Assembly: GCA_023853785.1 (NCBI GenBank)
Contig: JAJIRX010000871.1
Span: 62,001 to 126,000, forward strand
Direction: 5' to 3'
DNA: 64,000 nucleotides
Origin: Psilocybe azurescens
Lineage: Eukaryota; Basidiomycota; Agaricomycetes; Agaricales; Agrocybaceae
Positions within the stretch are counted from its first letter, which is position 1; every line of letters starts with the position of its first letter. Shown one piece after another: positions 49,454 through 61,192 of this stretch. A model generated the notes under the pieces. It did not search any database and was not told the DNA's origin. It saw nothing but the letters and a program-made list of their open reading frames with translations. A program made the translations under genes and the position numbers.

Positions 49454-50118
49454 TCTATTATAATAAAAGAGCTCAGACTCTTTCTCACGAGACACAATTC
49501 ACCATTTTGATTGGCTCAGACAAATATGCAATCTGATTGGCTGGTCGGCGTCTCCCAGTTTTGGGTGGGGAGCTTGGGGGCAACGTAAATTGATTTCTGA
49601 AGCATTCTCAAACCGTCCGTGCTAACTGGGCACAAGATGTCAGCGACAACAGATGCCTGTCCATCTCTGGAAACTTCTAGAATTTTTGTAGGTGAGAGTA
49701 TAAAAAATGGCCATTTATTAACAGTACTGGTGGGGTACACTGGAAGAAACAACTGGCCCAAGATTGAGAGGGATGCGTCAACTTACTCTACATAGAAGTA
49801 TGTACTAGCTGAAGGCTCTCAAAAAGGAGGGAGAGTGCAGCTATGAGTCTGTAATGAATGGCTTTGTTCATTTTTGGCTGCATCAGGTTGCTGCAAAGTT
49901 TATCCCTCATGCGGTTGACAACTTCCTCTTTTGCCATGTTAGGTTTTTTTTTTGAATTCTCTGGATTATCGTGCAACAAGTAAACTAGCCTAAACTAACT
50001 ACTAAGATGCACAGGTTGGAGACGTACCCAACCTGTCTGCGAAAGGGTCTACCTAAGTACGGCTATATGAACTGTAAACTGGCGTCTTAGATTCCCCGTG
50101 CAAAGCACGGGTCACTGC
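49454..50118 (+). mobile_element. Candidate non-autonomous Helitron-like element
   Basis: The left end reads TCTATTATAATAAAAGAGC (49454 on), which is like the 5' terminus of many Helitrons (TC plus an AT-rich start). It is preceded by an A. Near the right end is the perfect hairpin CCCGTGC-AAA-GCACGGG (50095-50111), typical of Helitron 3' ends. However, no CTRR follows the hairpin on the plus strand. On the minus strand the hairpin is followed by CTAA (50087-50090), which would put the element to the right instead. Two minus-strand open frames inside (49516-49761, 49788-49979) show nothing recognisable. The right boundary is a guess. Confidence 0.35.
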
Positions 50119-50422
50119 TGTATTATATAATGTGGCTGCCTAAGTTGCCTTTGCTGCTGTTTGCCAAAGGCGCCAGCTTCTTTAATACCTTCTAAGTTCT
50201 TTTGATGGGATCGAGTAAGACTGATCGTCTCTCCCCTCCCCTAGGACTCCAGGGACTCAGTCTATCCAAACCATTTCATCAGATCTAACGCCTTTAGAAA
50301 ATCCTCGAGGCTGAAACGGTGTAAGTCTCGTGGTACTAGGGAACGAGACAAGGGTGTAGGCTGACCTATACTCTCTTAATCCTCTCTCCCACTGTTGAAA
50401 GCGCCACCCACTGGCCCCGATC
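50119..50422. other. Upstream flank of caspase-like gene A
   Basis: Contains the right member of the 26-bp inverted repeat and the probable promoter of the caspase gene. No clear TATA element close to the start. Confidence 0.35.
50201..50226 (-). repeat. Right member of a 26-bp inverted repeat pair
   Basis: Reverse complement of 42093-42118. It lies about 200 bases before the first caspase gene. No target-site duplication was recognised next to it. Confidence 0.6.
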
Positions 50423-53199
50423 ATGAACGATTCTCTCTCTCAGCGAAGCAAGCTCTTGCAGTAAGACATCGCTTCAGTCCAATACTTATTTGCTCTCCGC
50501 GACTTGGAATAACATGATTAATAATAGGAAACTCAGGCGAGAACGCGTCGACCCGTCCAAAAGGTAGACATATTTTGTCTGATATTATATACCATTCCCC
50601 TAACCCAGAGACACCACGCTAGACCCTTCACCTCTCCAAAGACAGTGAAAAGGTTCTTTCTGCTTTTCTTTAATTGAGATAAGTAGCTTCTGACCATTTT
50701 CTTTTAGTCCGAACCCTCGCCTCTTCGCGCTCCTAATTGGTATAGATTTCTACCAGAATGTTCGATCTCTCCGTTCGGCGGCGGCGGACGCGTTCGCTTT
50801 CAAAGAAATCCTTGAGAATCATTTCGGAGTTCCGTCAAACCAAATTCAAACACTACTCAACAAATCGGCTTCACGCTCTGCGATCCTCGACGCATTACGT
50901 CGTTTTGAGGATGACCTTCGTATTCAAAATGGAGACCCTATACTCATCTTCTATGCTGGCCATGGAAGCGAGATATCTATAACGGCAAACAGTTCCGACC
51001 CAAAGATCCAGGCGCTCGTCCCGCAAGACTACTGCGCGGAACCTGGCAAGGAGATCCCGGCTATTCCGGACAGAACGATTGGTGCATTACTTTCAAAAAT
51101 TGCGGATGCGAAAGGAGATAACATTGTGAGCCTGAAGCACTTTTGTTTATGTAATATAAGTCGTCTCAAAGACGACAATTATTTCAAGACTGTTATACTC
51201 GATTGTTGCCACGCAGCATCCGGCACAAGAGGATCTGAAGGCGATGACTTGGGCGTCCGTTCCGTAAAGCTCACCCCCACTCCCATCGACCACTTTGTGG
51301 ATAGAGAACTCTGGGAAGGCGGTAGAAGCATTGCAATCGCCCCAAAATTTCAGCACGCTGGATTACGTTCTCATATTTTGATTGCCGCATGCAGCTCGTC
51401 GGAGACTTCCCGGGAGGCCAACGGCCACGGATTGTTCTCGAGCGCACTCCTAAGGCTCCTGCGTACATGTTCTCCAGAAACATTGAAGTATTCAGATGTT
51501 TTGAAGCATATGGATGTCATTCCAGGGTATCTCGTTATTTTCATTTTCATTTAAATATTCAACGATTATCTTCAGGCAAAACCCACAGTGCGAAGGCGTT
51601 AATCAAAACAGAACATTGTTCAACTCAAAGGTGATAGCACCCACTCGTGTTTGCTTCGACGTCACAGTTGATGAGCAAGGGAAACTGGTGGTGTCTGCTG
51701 GAGCTGTGCACGGTATCGCTCAGGATGCAGAATTCACGGTCTTCAAAAACGTTGAATCTATATATGAACATCCCCTGGGAGTCTTTCTGGTGGATACCTT
51801 GTCGTCATTCTCTGTTACATTGCAGCCCTCACTCGATGGCACAACCGTTATATCTGACGGGACGGCTGTCGCGCTACAAACAAAAGCAGGAAAGAAGGAA
51901 GACATGCGTCTGTATATTCCTCCAGACGAAAATATGGCCCCTTGCTATGAGGCCTGGGAATTGCTGATGCAAGGAAAAAGGGATTTCCAAAATATTACCC
52001 TAGTTGATGCTCCCGAGGATGCGCACGTCGAGTTATCTCTAGAGGACGACAACGTGGTGTTCATCTATCGAGACCAAAGAATCATTCAACACGGACTATC
52101 TCGGGTCTTCTTTGAAGTGAAGCCTCTGGTTCACGAGCTCTCTCGGGCTCTCAAGTCAATAGCACATTTTTTCTGGAAGCTTGAATTAAACAACAACAAT
52201 CCGGAGGTCATGTCAAGTATCGATTTTGAGTTTCATCGCTTGGGACAGCCCGAATTCCAGTACGACGATATATCGAATACGCGAGCCATGGCTCCAATAG
52301 GCCCAAACCTACACAACAATGGCATCATTGATTTTGTGGTCGACGATGAGCCATATGGCATCAGGCTAGTCAACAACAGTGGTTACGATTTCTACCCATA
52401 TCTGTTCTATTTCGATAACAGCGATCTCAGCATAGGTACTTGTCTCCTCCACAATCTCTCCCGATTCATCTGCATCTGACAGGTAATGTTTTCAGCCCCG
52501 TATTACGAATCGCCTTCCAGTGGATCATATGCACTTGATGTCCCTCTAAAAGCACACGGGGGGACGCTCACGATTGGATATGGAGCAGGCGGAGCATCGC
52601 CATTTTCCTATTACCTCAGGTATCCACAAACAATTGACGTCGGATTCCTGAAGCTATTCCTCTCCACCAAACCCATCGATCTTTCGAACATATCTCAATC
52701 GACTCCATTCGAGGACAGCAGAGGATCTGTAAACGTATCTAAAAACCTGGGAGATACATGGGGCACTATTCTCATCCCAGTCATTCAACGCCGAGATCCG
52801 CCAAATACCGAAACACATTGCATCCAGTGCGGGTCCATATCTGCGAAGTCTCTAGATTTGCAGCAAAGGACAGTCATCCACGATCTAGAATACAAAGCAG
52901 AGATGCTTGAGAAGGAGCTCAATATTCTCCGCCAGACTGCTGCTGATGAGAAGCGGACTCACGAAGAGGAGATTTCTACATTGAAATCTAAACTAGAGGC
53001 CCAGGAAGAGGAAAATAGAAAATTGATCAGGTCGACTGACACAAAGGACAACAAGCAGCAAGGTGAATTGCAGCTGCAGAGAAGGGAGAGCTTCGGTTCA
53101 AACCGCGTAGGTGAAAGATTGACACCGACTACTTCTCCGAGCAAGAAACAAAGTTGGCCCTTGCGAGTGAAAAGGCTCATTCACCTTCATTGGATATAA
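50423..53199 (+). CDS. Caspase-domain protein A (peptidase C14 family) with conserved middle and DUF4384-like C-terminal region and coiled-coil tail
   Basis: Cysteine protease of the caspase/metacaspase clan. Small first exons (MNDSLSQRSKLLQ and KLRRERVDPSK, from 50423) lead to PNPRLFALLIGIDFYQNVRS. The catalytic His is in LIFYAGHGSE. The catalytic Cys is in TVILDCCHAASGTR, after an intron at about 51126-51190. A p10-like part follows (HILIAACSSSETSREANGHG, FSSALLRLLRT). After an intron comes QNPQCEGVNQNRTLFNSKV, then a region with SAGAVHGIAQDAEFTVFKN and RLYIPPDENMAPCYEAWELL. Last is a domain with YPYLFYFDNSDLSI, GTLTIGYGAGGASPFSYYL and DVGFLKLFLSTKPIDLS. The final about 90 residues are a heptad-like coiled coil (LEYKAEMLEKELNILRQTAA...), seen only in this copy. 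No frame break. Agaric caspase expansions are linked to cell death, but this protein's substrates are unknown. Confidence 0.85.
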
Positions 53200-54387
53200 A
53201 TTTTGCTGCTATCTAATACAACACAAATACTTCGATATCCAAGTTATTTAACTCCTAGTATCCAGCAATTATGCCATCTTATGCTACACCAGTTGGTCTG
53301 TCACTATGTACATCTATGGCATATGATTATGTTCAAATTATTTTTTCAAAGCAATGTATATACAAGTAAATGATAGAGCTACTGCTTAAGTGTATTTGTT
53401 GACTTGGACCATGTCAATGAGCCTTACGGTTCTTGTATGATAAATAGGTGAGCCCGCAGTTGAATGTGCGAATACTTTATTAGCATTGCCGAACACAGGC
53501 AGATCTATAAGATTTGGCCAATACGCCACATACTGCAACTTCTCAATGGCATTTTGATACAACTGAGTTGAACGTGTACGCAATACACCCTTTGCTACCG
53601 GACTTTGCTTATACTCGGCCTCGTTCCCAATATCGATTACTTACATTCTTAGATTGTAGAATATATAGAACTCTATGCATATACCTCATGGCCGACCCAC
53701 GTGGGAATTTTTTGGCCCCATGTCCATTGGCTTAAGCGCCCGGTACTGGGATGTCATCCCGAAATGTATATATTGCCTGCCTTGCGCAACCTCTTTGACA
53801 GCCTTCGACCAACCTTGGATGCCAGGCGAGGCTGATAAGCACACATGACCGCATTTGAATCCGAGTTCTCGGGTACAATGTGGTCATCCTCCCGAGGAGG
53901 ACAAGTCGGATATCAGAAATCACCGCCTCATGATCGGACTCAGCCTCATTCTCCGCCTCATACAATTCTGCTCGTTTATGTTACTTAGACCATATTATAT
54001 TACATGCTAACTATGTCTGTGATTTTTTATAAAAATCTTTAAACTGCATTGCAGCCGTCAAAATCATCAAGAGATTGAAATTGCGCAGTATTGACACTTT
54101 GCGGTCACGAGATCCATTGCAGACGCGTAGCGAAATTCTGATCCGCAACTTCATATCTGCCTCTATGCAAGACCTCCTTAATGCTATTAAGAAAAGTAAG
54201 GACTCTCATGACATTTTTAAGCTCTCGTGCTTTATTCAGTATGCAGGAGAATAGCTACACCAATGATCAACAATCAACAACGGCGTGTCGTGAATCGTGA
54301 TCACGCTTTTTCCTGCCAGATCACATGTGACAAACCTTTGAGTTTTTTAAACCTTCTCATACAAACATCAGTGTGGATGGTATAATT
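53200..54387. other. Intergenic region with a possible orphan exon
   Basis: No complete gene. At about 54055-54255 a plus-strand frame reads AVKIIKRLKLRSIDTLRSRD and continues for about 65 residues with plausible amino-acid composition. It may be a leftover exon, but no partner exons were found. Confidence 0.35.
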
Positions 54388-54980
54388 TTACAGCAGAATG
54401 CAAAACGGTAGACGTTTTTTTTTAAAAAAAAACGCAACTGCGCCTTTTTCTGTATAAATACCCGTATTTAGGCAGGTGAGGTCAGTATTGGGGAGCAGAG
54501 CAGCGACATAGTGGAGCAGAGTGGGGCAGCATTATTTGGCACCATTTACTACTACAGTATACACTGTAACTACAACGATGGCCAACTTTGCTATATATCA
54601 GAAGAGAAAAAGAAACTCATTCTCACCATGCATCTTCGGGTATGCGCTCTAAACACATTGCAACGGCAACAGGAATTGGTATACGCATCATCCAAAGAGT
54701 CAAGAGATTAACATATCTGGCCTTTATACTGCAAGCCCATCTACGTAGGCTCCTCCTCGTCGATAGGGTCAACAGTCGATATATTGCGTTGACATACATA
54801 GTAGACTGTATTGAGGAAGAGGCCAGAGATCAAGTGAAGTGGGCGAACGTGGAGCAATGAGGTCGAGGACACGTTGCGTCATGGTTTCTGTGGAGCATAC
54901 CATATCTGGTTGTTTGTGGTAAACAAAGGCACAGTTGTGTTTTTTTTTAAAAACGTCTACCGTTTTGCATTCTGCTGTAA
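54388..54980. mobile_element. MITE-like element with about 50-bp terminal inverted repeats, TA-CAGC ends
   Basis: Bases 54388-54440 match the reverse complement of about 54928-54980. Both ends read TTACAGCAGAATGCAAAACG inward and then GTAGACG and a T-run/A-run block. Outer TA-CAGC ends suggest a TA target-site duplication and a Tc1/mariner-type mobiliser. The element is 593 bases long and internal frames show no transposase. It differs in sequence from the MITE at 48962 but has the same terminal style. Confidence 0.78.
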
Positions 54981-56558
54981 CCTACGAAAGCTGATTAATA
55001 ACTATGTTAAAATATCATGGTGATCATGCAGATTGCTCTCAACCAGGGAGAATCCATCTCTGAGTGGTCCGGACAGTGTGTCGGAATCCGGCCATGAGCC
55101 GGAGAGGCGGACTTCCCAATTCCGACTTCCTCTGATCCTCCCGGCTGTCGGCGGCAGCATCCGAGAGCGAGGTCTTGAACATTTTATTGCTACACCCATA
55201 TTTCATGTCCTCAAACCCCCCTCAAGAAGAACAATTCCTCCGCTCTAGAAACGCGTCAGCCCATGAAAACTCTGCTCCATAGTGAAAGGGGAAATTTTTG
55301 GAAGTGATATTCGATTGCACAGAAGTCCCGGCAGACTCAGTCATTTTTCCACCTCTCCCGACAATTGTCACTGGAGTGGCTTGGTGTTATTGAATTTGAC
55401 AGCTATGTATCAATCCAAACACTCGTACACTCAAATAAATCTGACATACAACAGTGAAAACTCGGTATTGGGTCGTTTTCAGCGAACAATTTACGGAGCG
55501 TGTACAGAACCTGTCACCGAAATATAGTCTGCACTTCCGCGTGTGTCGCGTTTCGTTCCTTGAGTTTCCATTGTGTTTGGTGATGCTGAGACTACAATAG
55601 TCTTCTCAAGTTTGCTTTCCCAGATCCCGAGGGCACAAGTCTTGCTGTCTAGTCGAGAGGTTGAACCCTTTGTCCTCACACGGCTGTCAGACCAAAACTG
55701 GATGCTTGGGATATCCTGCTCTTCTATCTTAAGTCTCTTTCTGTGTTCCAGACCTTCTCTTTGCGCCCGCCGAGCTCATTGAAATGATGTTTCCGGTATG
55801 TATGTCCCGGAAACGTCACTGCGTAAAATTTCGTGCCATTTTTGGTCTAGTGCTGCAGCTTTTGGAATAGTAGCGATCCATCCTCATCATTCACACTCAT
55901 GTGTCGCTGGGGTAATACACTGTCTCACAACGCGAGAAAGAGAAACTTTGTCAATCCGTGCCTGGATACCGCGGACCTGTCGATGTCTATAGTTATGTCG
56001 TTATCGAGTAGGCGCTATGTGCTGAAATGCTTGATGCCATTACCGGATGGCAATAATACGCTTGATCTACCTACTCGTATGCAACACTGATAAGTCACTG
56101 ATGGGTTGGTTTTGATATTGGAGATGTTTACTCAGTACCCTCATCCCACCTACCCAGGGGCCCACTAAGTGAACGAAGCCAATGACTCACCTCTTACATC
56201 CAGATGCAATTTCCCGGCTCTGGCATGCCTTACAGTGAGTAACTACGTTTCTTATAGCTGGTGTTCCCCTGACTCTACTCTTCACAAGCACACAAGAATA
56301 TCAAACACGGCAGTACAGCTCTCCAGCATTAGGGACCAGGTTTGTTCAATTTAGCTTTTGACCACCGTCTTGCTCAAACAAGAGAAAGAGGGAATTTTGT
56401 CGGCGAACGATCTGTTTCAAGTTTACGGTGACTAGTTAATTTCTTTACCACTTGACCCTATAGACTGATATAGGGATACTAGGTCGTATAAAAGTTTCAA
56501 AAAGTCAGGGCGGTGAGTTCCTAGTGGTGCGTGGACACAGTAGCTATGCCTGACCTGT
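54981..56558. other. Intergenic region upstream of caspase-like gene B
   Basis: About 1.6 kb with only short, unsupported frames on both strands. The stretch at 55030-55250 is more GC-rich than its surroundings and may be a captured fragment. The first exon of gene B may lie in the last 100-200 bases. Confidence 0.35.
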
Positions 56559-58779
56559 GTGGATTGTTATAGCAAAGGGTTTCCCAGATTATTTGCAATC
56601 ACTATCGGGATAAACAACTACTCTCACGCTCAGTATCAAAACCTGAGGGGCTGCGTTTCGGACGCCGATGAAGTAGAGAAGTACCTACGAGACAAGTTGG
56701 CCGTCCCTAATGAGCATATCACGAGCCTTCGAGATCTCGGAGCAACAAGGCAGGCTATAATAGCCACAATAAAAGGTATAGGGCAGGATAGGCGTATCAA
56801 CCAAGGCGATCCTATCCTGATCTATTATGCGGGACACGGCGGAGAAGCAAATGCACCATCGGGCTGGCCCTCTGAGACCGGGAGGATACAGTTGTTAATA
56901 CCTCACGACTGTGGAACTGCCCCCAATGGAAGCATCGTCCATGGAATTCCCGACTCTACACTGGGATGTCTTCTGAAAGAGATCGCAGAATTAAAGGGGG
57001 ATAACATTGTGAGTACTTGAGATACGCGTTCAGCAAATGACGCATCTAAGCCACTCTTCTAGACAGTCATTCTTGACAATTGTTACTCAGGGTCAGGGAC
57101 ACGGGAGCTTCCACCTCGAGATTCGCCAACATCTATCCGAAAAGTTCATTATGAGTATCCCATCCCGCCAAATCTTGATTGCCAAATTCACGCGCCAGTG
57201 ATGTCCCGAGCATTGAGCGCTCCTTCGTACGGTAACCCAAGGATACAAATAGAGTCACAACGATCACTGCAGTCAGCGCCGGACCTTCGCTATGGTGGCC
57301 TAAACTCTCATGTTTTACTTGCTGCGTGTCGTTCCGGAGAGCTTGCCAGAGAGGTTGATGGTCGGGGGCATTTACAAAAGCCCTTCTTGCTACACTCACT
57401 AACTTAGCAATTGAAAGGGTGACGTATTCCCGTTTGCTGCAGCTTATGCCATCATTGCCCAAGTGAGAGTTATTGTTACCTTTGTGCAATGTTCTGCTCT
57501 AATTCAACCTGTACGTTCAGGCAACATCCTCAATGTGAAGGGAACTACCAAGGCCGGAATATTTTTGAAGGACTTGCACCACGACGTCGCCATATCACAC
57601 ATACATGTTCTCTAGGGTCCAACTACACACTTACAATCGACGCAGGACTAGCCCATGGCGTAACAGAAGGGTCCAGATTCTCCATATGGATAGATGATAG
57701 AAGTCATTTCAATGAGGACGAACCAATAGCCACGATTGTCGTCGACGAGATTCATCCCTTTACCTCGACTGGACGGATGCCGAACTCTAATGACCTCGTT
57801 CATCTGCGGGGCTCTACCAAGCTTGTCGCTGAGCACATTGAATCTGGCGCAGGAAGACCCGACCTAGTTCTCCACATCCCAGACCTGCCGTGCATGAAGC
57901 CAGTTTTTGAAGCTGTCACAAGAATCTTGAAGAGGCCAAATCGCAGGCACATGAACATTATTCTCTCAAGTGCTGAGAATGCCCAAGTTCGCGTAATCAA
58001 AGAAGGAAACGAATTCCATTTATACGTCAACGATCCGGAGGTCACCCAGTATGGCTTAAAACGCATTCCTCGCTCCATCCCAATGACTGCAGACGCCATT
58101 GATTTCCATCGCATCATTTATTTTATGGCCAACTATCAGTACCACCTCCACCGCTCAGACGCCCGGAGATCTGTATCATCGGGGCCGCCATTGTCCAATT
58201 ATGTGTCCCTTGAGTTCTACAAAGTGCGGAAATTTACTCAAATGTATGATAGATTATGTGAAGAGGGTGGAAATCTAAATCGAGACGGCACTGGGATCAA
58301 CATCATGCAAGATGAATCGTGGTACATCATCAAGTTATGTAACAAGAGCCAATTCAACCTCTATCCGGCGCTTTTCTATTTCGATAACTGTGACCTGAGT
58401 ATCAGTGAGTGCATTTCAACAGTCTTCTTCCATTCCTGCGATATGTTATTTTACTAATACTGCCCTAGCTTCTCTGTACCAACCTCCCTCGACTCAACGC
58501 TATGGAAGGGTTGATCCCCCGTTAAAAGCAAATTCAATCTTCACTATCGGGCATGCAAGCTCGGGCAGCGTCCCTTTTATGTTCGAAATACGAGGGTCCC
58601 AGCCCATGGAGCTTGGCTTCTTGAAACTTTTCATATCAACGGACTACATTCGATATGCAGATGTCGAACAACAATCTCCTTTCCAAAGTTCCCGCGCCAT
58701 GACCCACTATCAACCAAAAGCGGTCAAATCTTGGGATACTATCGTAGTACCACTAACCATAAGACGATCAAGGAGATAG
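56559..58779 (+). CDS. Caspase-domain protein B (peptidase C14 family), one apparent homopolymer frameshift
   Basis: Paralogue of gene A. Conserved reading begins KGFPRLFAITIGINNYSHA; the true N-terminal exon is unresolved, so the start given is only the beginning of the open frame (an ATG at 56546 is another candidate). The catalytic His is in LIYYAGHGGEANAPSG. The catalytic Cys is in TVILDNCYSGSGTR after a short intron, with Asn where A and C have Cys (DNC versus DCC). The p10-like part reads HVLLAACRSGELAREVDGRG and breaks at a G5 run (57364-57368). One extra G gives AFTKALLATLTNLAIERV and rejoins the next exon QHPQCEGNYQGRNIFEGLAP. The middle region (DAGLAHGVTEGSRFSIWID) and the C-terminal domain (YPALFYFDNCDLSI, MELGFLKLFISTDYI) follow; the stop is at 58779. 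No coiled-coil tail. Probably functional if the G run is a sequencing error. Confidence 0.75.
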
Positions 58780-61192
58780 TTCTCCTTTCGACTGACGTCC
58801 CTGCCATAGTTCATGTATCAATAGCTATTTCTTGTTCTACATTTTTCGACGTAATGTTACAGAGTATTTACTTGCAAAAATCCAGAAAAAATCAAAAACT
58901 AAATCACTACTACTTAGAAGCTGTCGATCGCTTAGTGTTTAGGCGATGCCACTGAGGTCAGAAGATTAATCATCACGTATTATGGCTTGCAAATACAACA
59001 TGAAGATCTCGCAACTCATTCACAACATGACAACAAAGCTTTGCAACTCCAGGCTTCAAGGAACCATGTCAAAAGGTGACCAGAACGTCGTCGACTCCGC
59101 ATTCTAAGCCACCATTGTTGAAATGGTGGAGTATTTAGCACCACAGATGTCCCCTCTGTGGTCTATGTACCGTTTTACAACGCATGTTGCAAAAAAAATA
59201 GGGATGGTTCGACAGTGGTTAATCCCTATTTCGGCCCGGACACAAGGTCGACTTGCAAGCTCGGCTTATATATTCTGCAGTTTACCATGGCAGGAAAGCA
59301 GGCTATATTAAGTATTACTATATCTATTTTATTTTGGGGATTACGTTTCGACCGTTTGAGCTCAAGGACGTTGTCTGTCACAATCTCCAATGAAAGTGTA
59401 GCCCACTAGAGCACACATTGAATCGCCGTTAGCCGAGCCCTAAATTGCGGTAAAGATACCGTTACGATTGAATACGGCATGGGTTCGGCAGCCTCTTGGA
59501 TAGGCGCCCGGAGCAAACGTGCTATCCAGAAATTGGGCCAGACGCACGTCATGATATGAATTTATCCTTTTCTGTCCTGAAAAGCTCTCAGGACATTTTA
59601 TGCACTTCAACATCTTCCTTGTATACGGAGAAAGCTCTAGGTTAATACATACGTGCAAAGAAAGAAGAGGATACGAGCATTTCGTATTGGTTCCCAATTT
59701 AGCACATGTTTGAGGTTCCCGCGTTGTATTCCAAACCCCTTTGCTCCACCTCACAAAAGAGTCGACTTCTGAAGTCGCCGGACCTACCAAATGTTTATAT
59801 CACCCTTCCTTTGCCTAGACGCAGGCTCGTCTGGACGAGATATAAGGTCACACCGCAGAAGCGGGAATCTGTCCATTCCCAGCTCCGAATGGAGGCCATG
59901 TTTGTCCATAAACTTAAGTAGCTTTAAGACCTATATAGGATCTATAAGAATTTTTCAGTCGGTGATGAAGGTGAATGATCTTGCCACGTAAGTCCCACTC
60001 TCGTCAGCGATGATGTACAACTATAAGGCAATCAATTAAACAAAGAGGACGTTAGAATACAATAACTAACCGTTTTGATAGATTTTTCATGTTGGTGCAC
60101 AAATCTGAATAAAAATCATTGGCAATATTCACTGACAACGACCATCAATAGAAGTGAAGGGCGTGATATAGACAGACGGCAAACCCATATCTTCTTCGAG
60201 CTGATGTATTCCGCCGTACGCTCGTTTCATACTACTTCGTGATGAAAATGATGGTCAGTAAAAAGGACCTAGGGAAATGAATCGTGCTTGCAAGCCTGAC
60301 GGCCCACCGCTTCATATACAGTCCGAGCAGCTAGATACCAGAGTGTATTTATAGCGCCATTTTGGTGCAACGGTTATTACTTGTCGGATTGGCATGACTA
60401 GCTTACAAGACGCAATGGACATATTCACTGAGAAATTTTGTAAAAAGATCGCTGGATATGCTGACAGTGATAACTGACTGGGGCATTTTCTCATGCGGAA
60501 GTTGTATTTGGCGTATGTATGAGTAGATTTTTTCTATCCCCCCCGATAAGCCGCAGCCAATTGAGCTGACCCTAGCAAGGGGGATGACACAAGCACTCCA
60601 TATCAGCCGTGTATGAGCCGAGTACAGAAGCATGTCAGCATTTGAAAAGTCTATGGGCAACAGACGAGGGAAACATAAGCAAATGACATACAGAATCACC
60701 GCAGGAGTCTCAAAGGAGTCTAGCCCAAGGCTTACGAGGGTGACTGAGAATCCCCATGTTGCGAGAACGTCACAGGACACACTATTCATTCATACTTGGA
60801 GCTTGGCAGATCACAGTCACACTCTGACGCCCACACTCCGATTAACAGTGATTCATTCATTACTTGGATGTCATACATCAACGTCCAACGATCCGATCTA
60901 GAAATACCCTGTCAGCAATTATATTAACATCAGACCTTATTTTACTGTAAGCGTACTTCGTAAATACATCGTTCAAATGTAAAAGTGCAAGATAGGGCAT
61001 ATGTGGCATGGGCTGAATCGGGACTTCGGAAGATGGCCGTTCTGGAAGCCATAAATAGAATGCCTGGTGGCACGCTAATGCGCGCACAATTGGATTTCGA
61101 TGGTGTTGGCTGCCTCGACTCGTGTCCATTGGTCAGCGAACGGAAATGTTGTCCTAATTCTGAATAGTTGCATCGCGACTCCCAGCTGTCTT
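58780..61192. other. Intergenic region between convergent caspase genes B and C
   Basis: About 2.4 kb. Short frames on both strands (for example 59440-59790 and 60403-60789 on minus, 60632-60901 on plus) have no recognisable motif. No gene supported. Confidence 0.4.

Noticed and set aside
59440..60789. Minus-strand frames (116 and 128 codons) between caspase genes B and C
   Set aside because: They contain no recognised domain, no splice-consistent continuation and no paralogue in the window.
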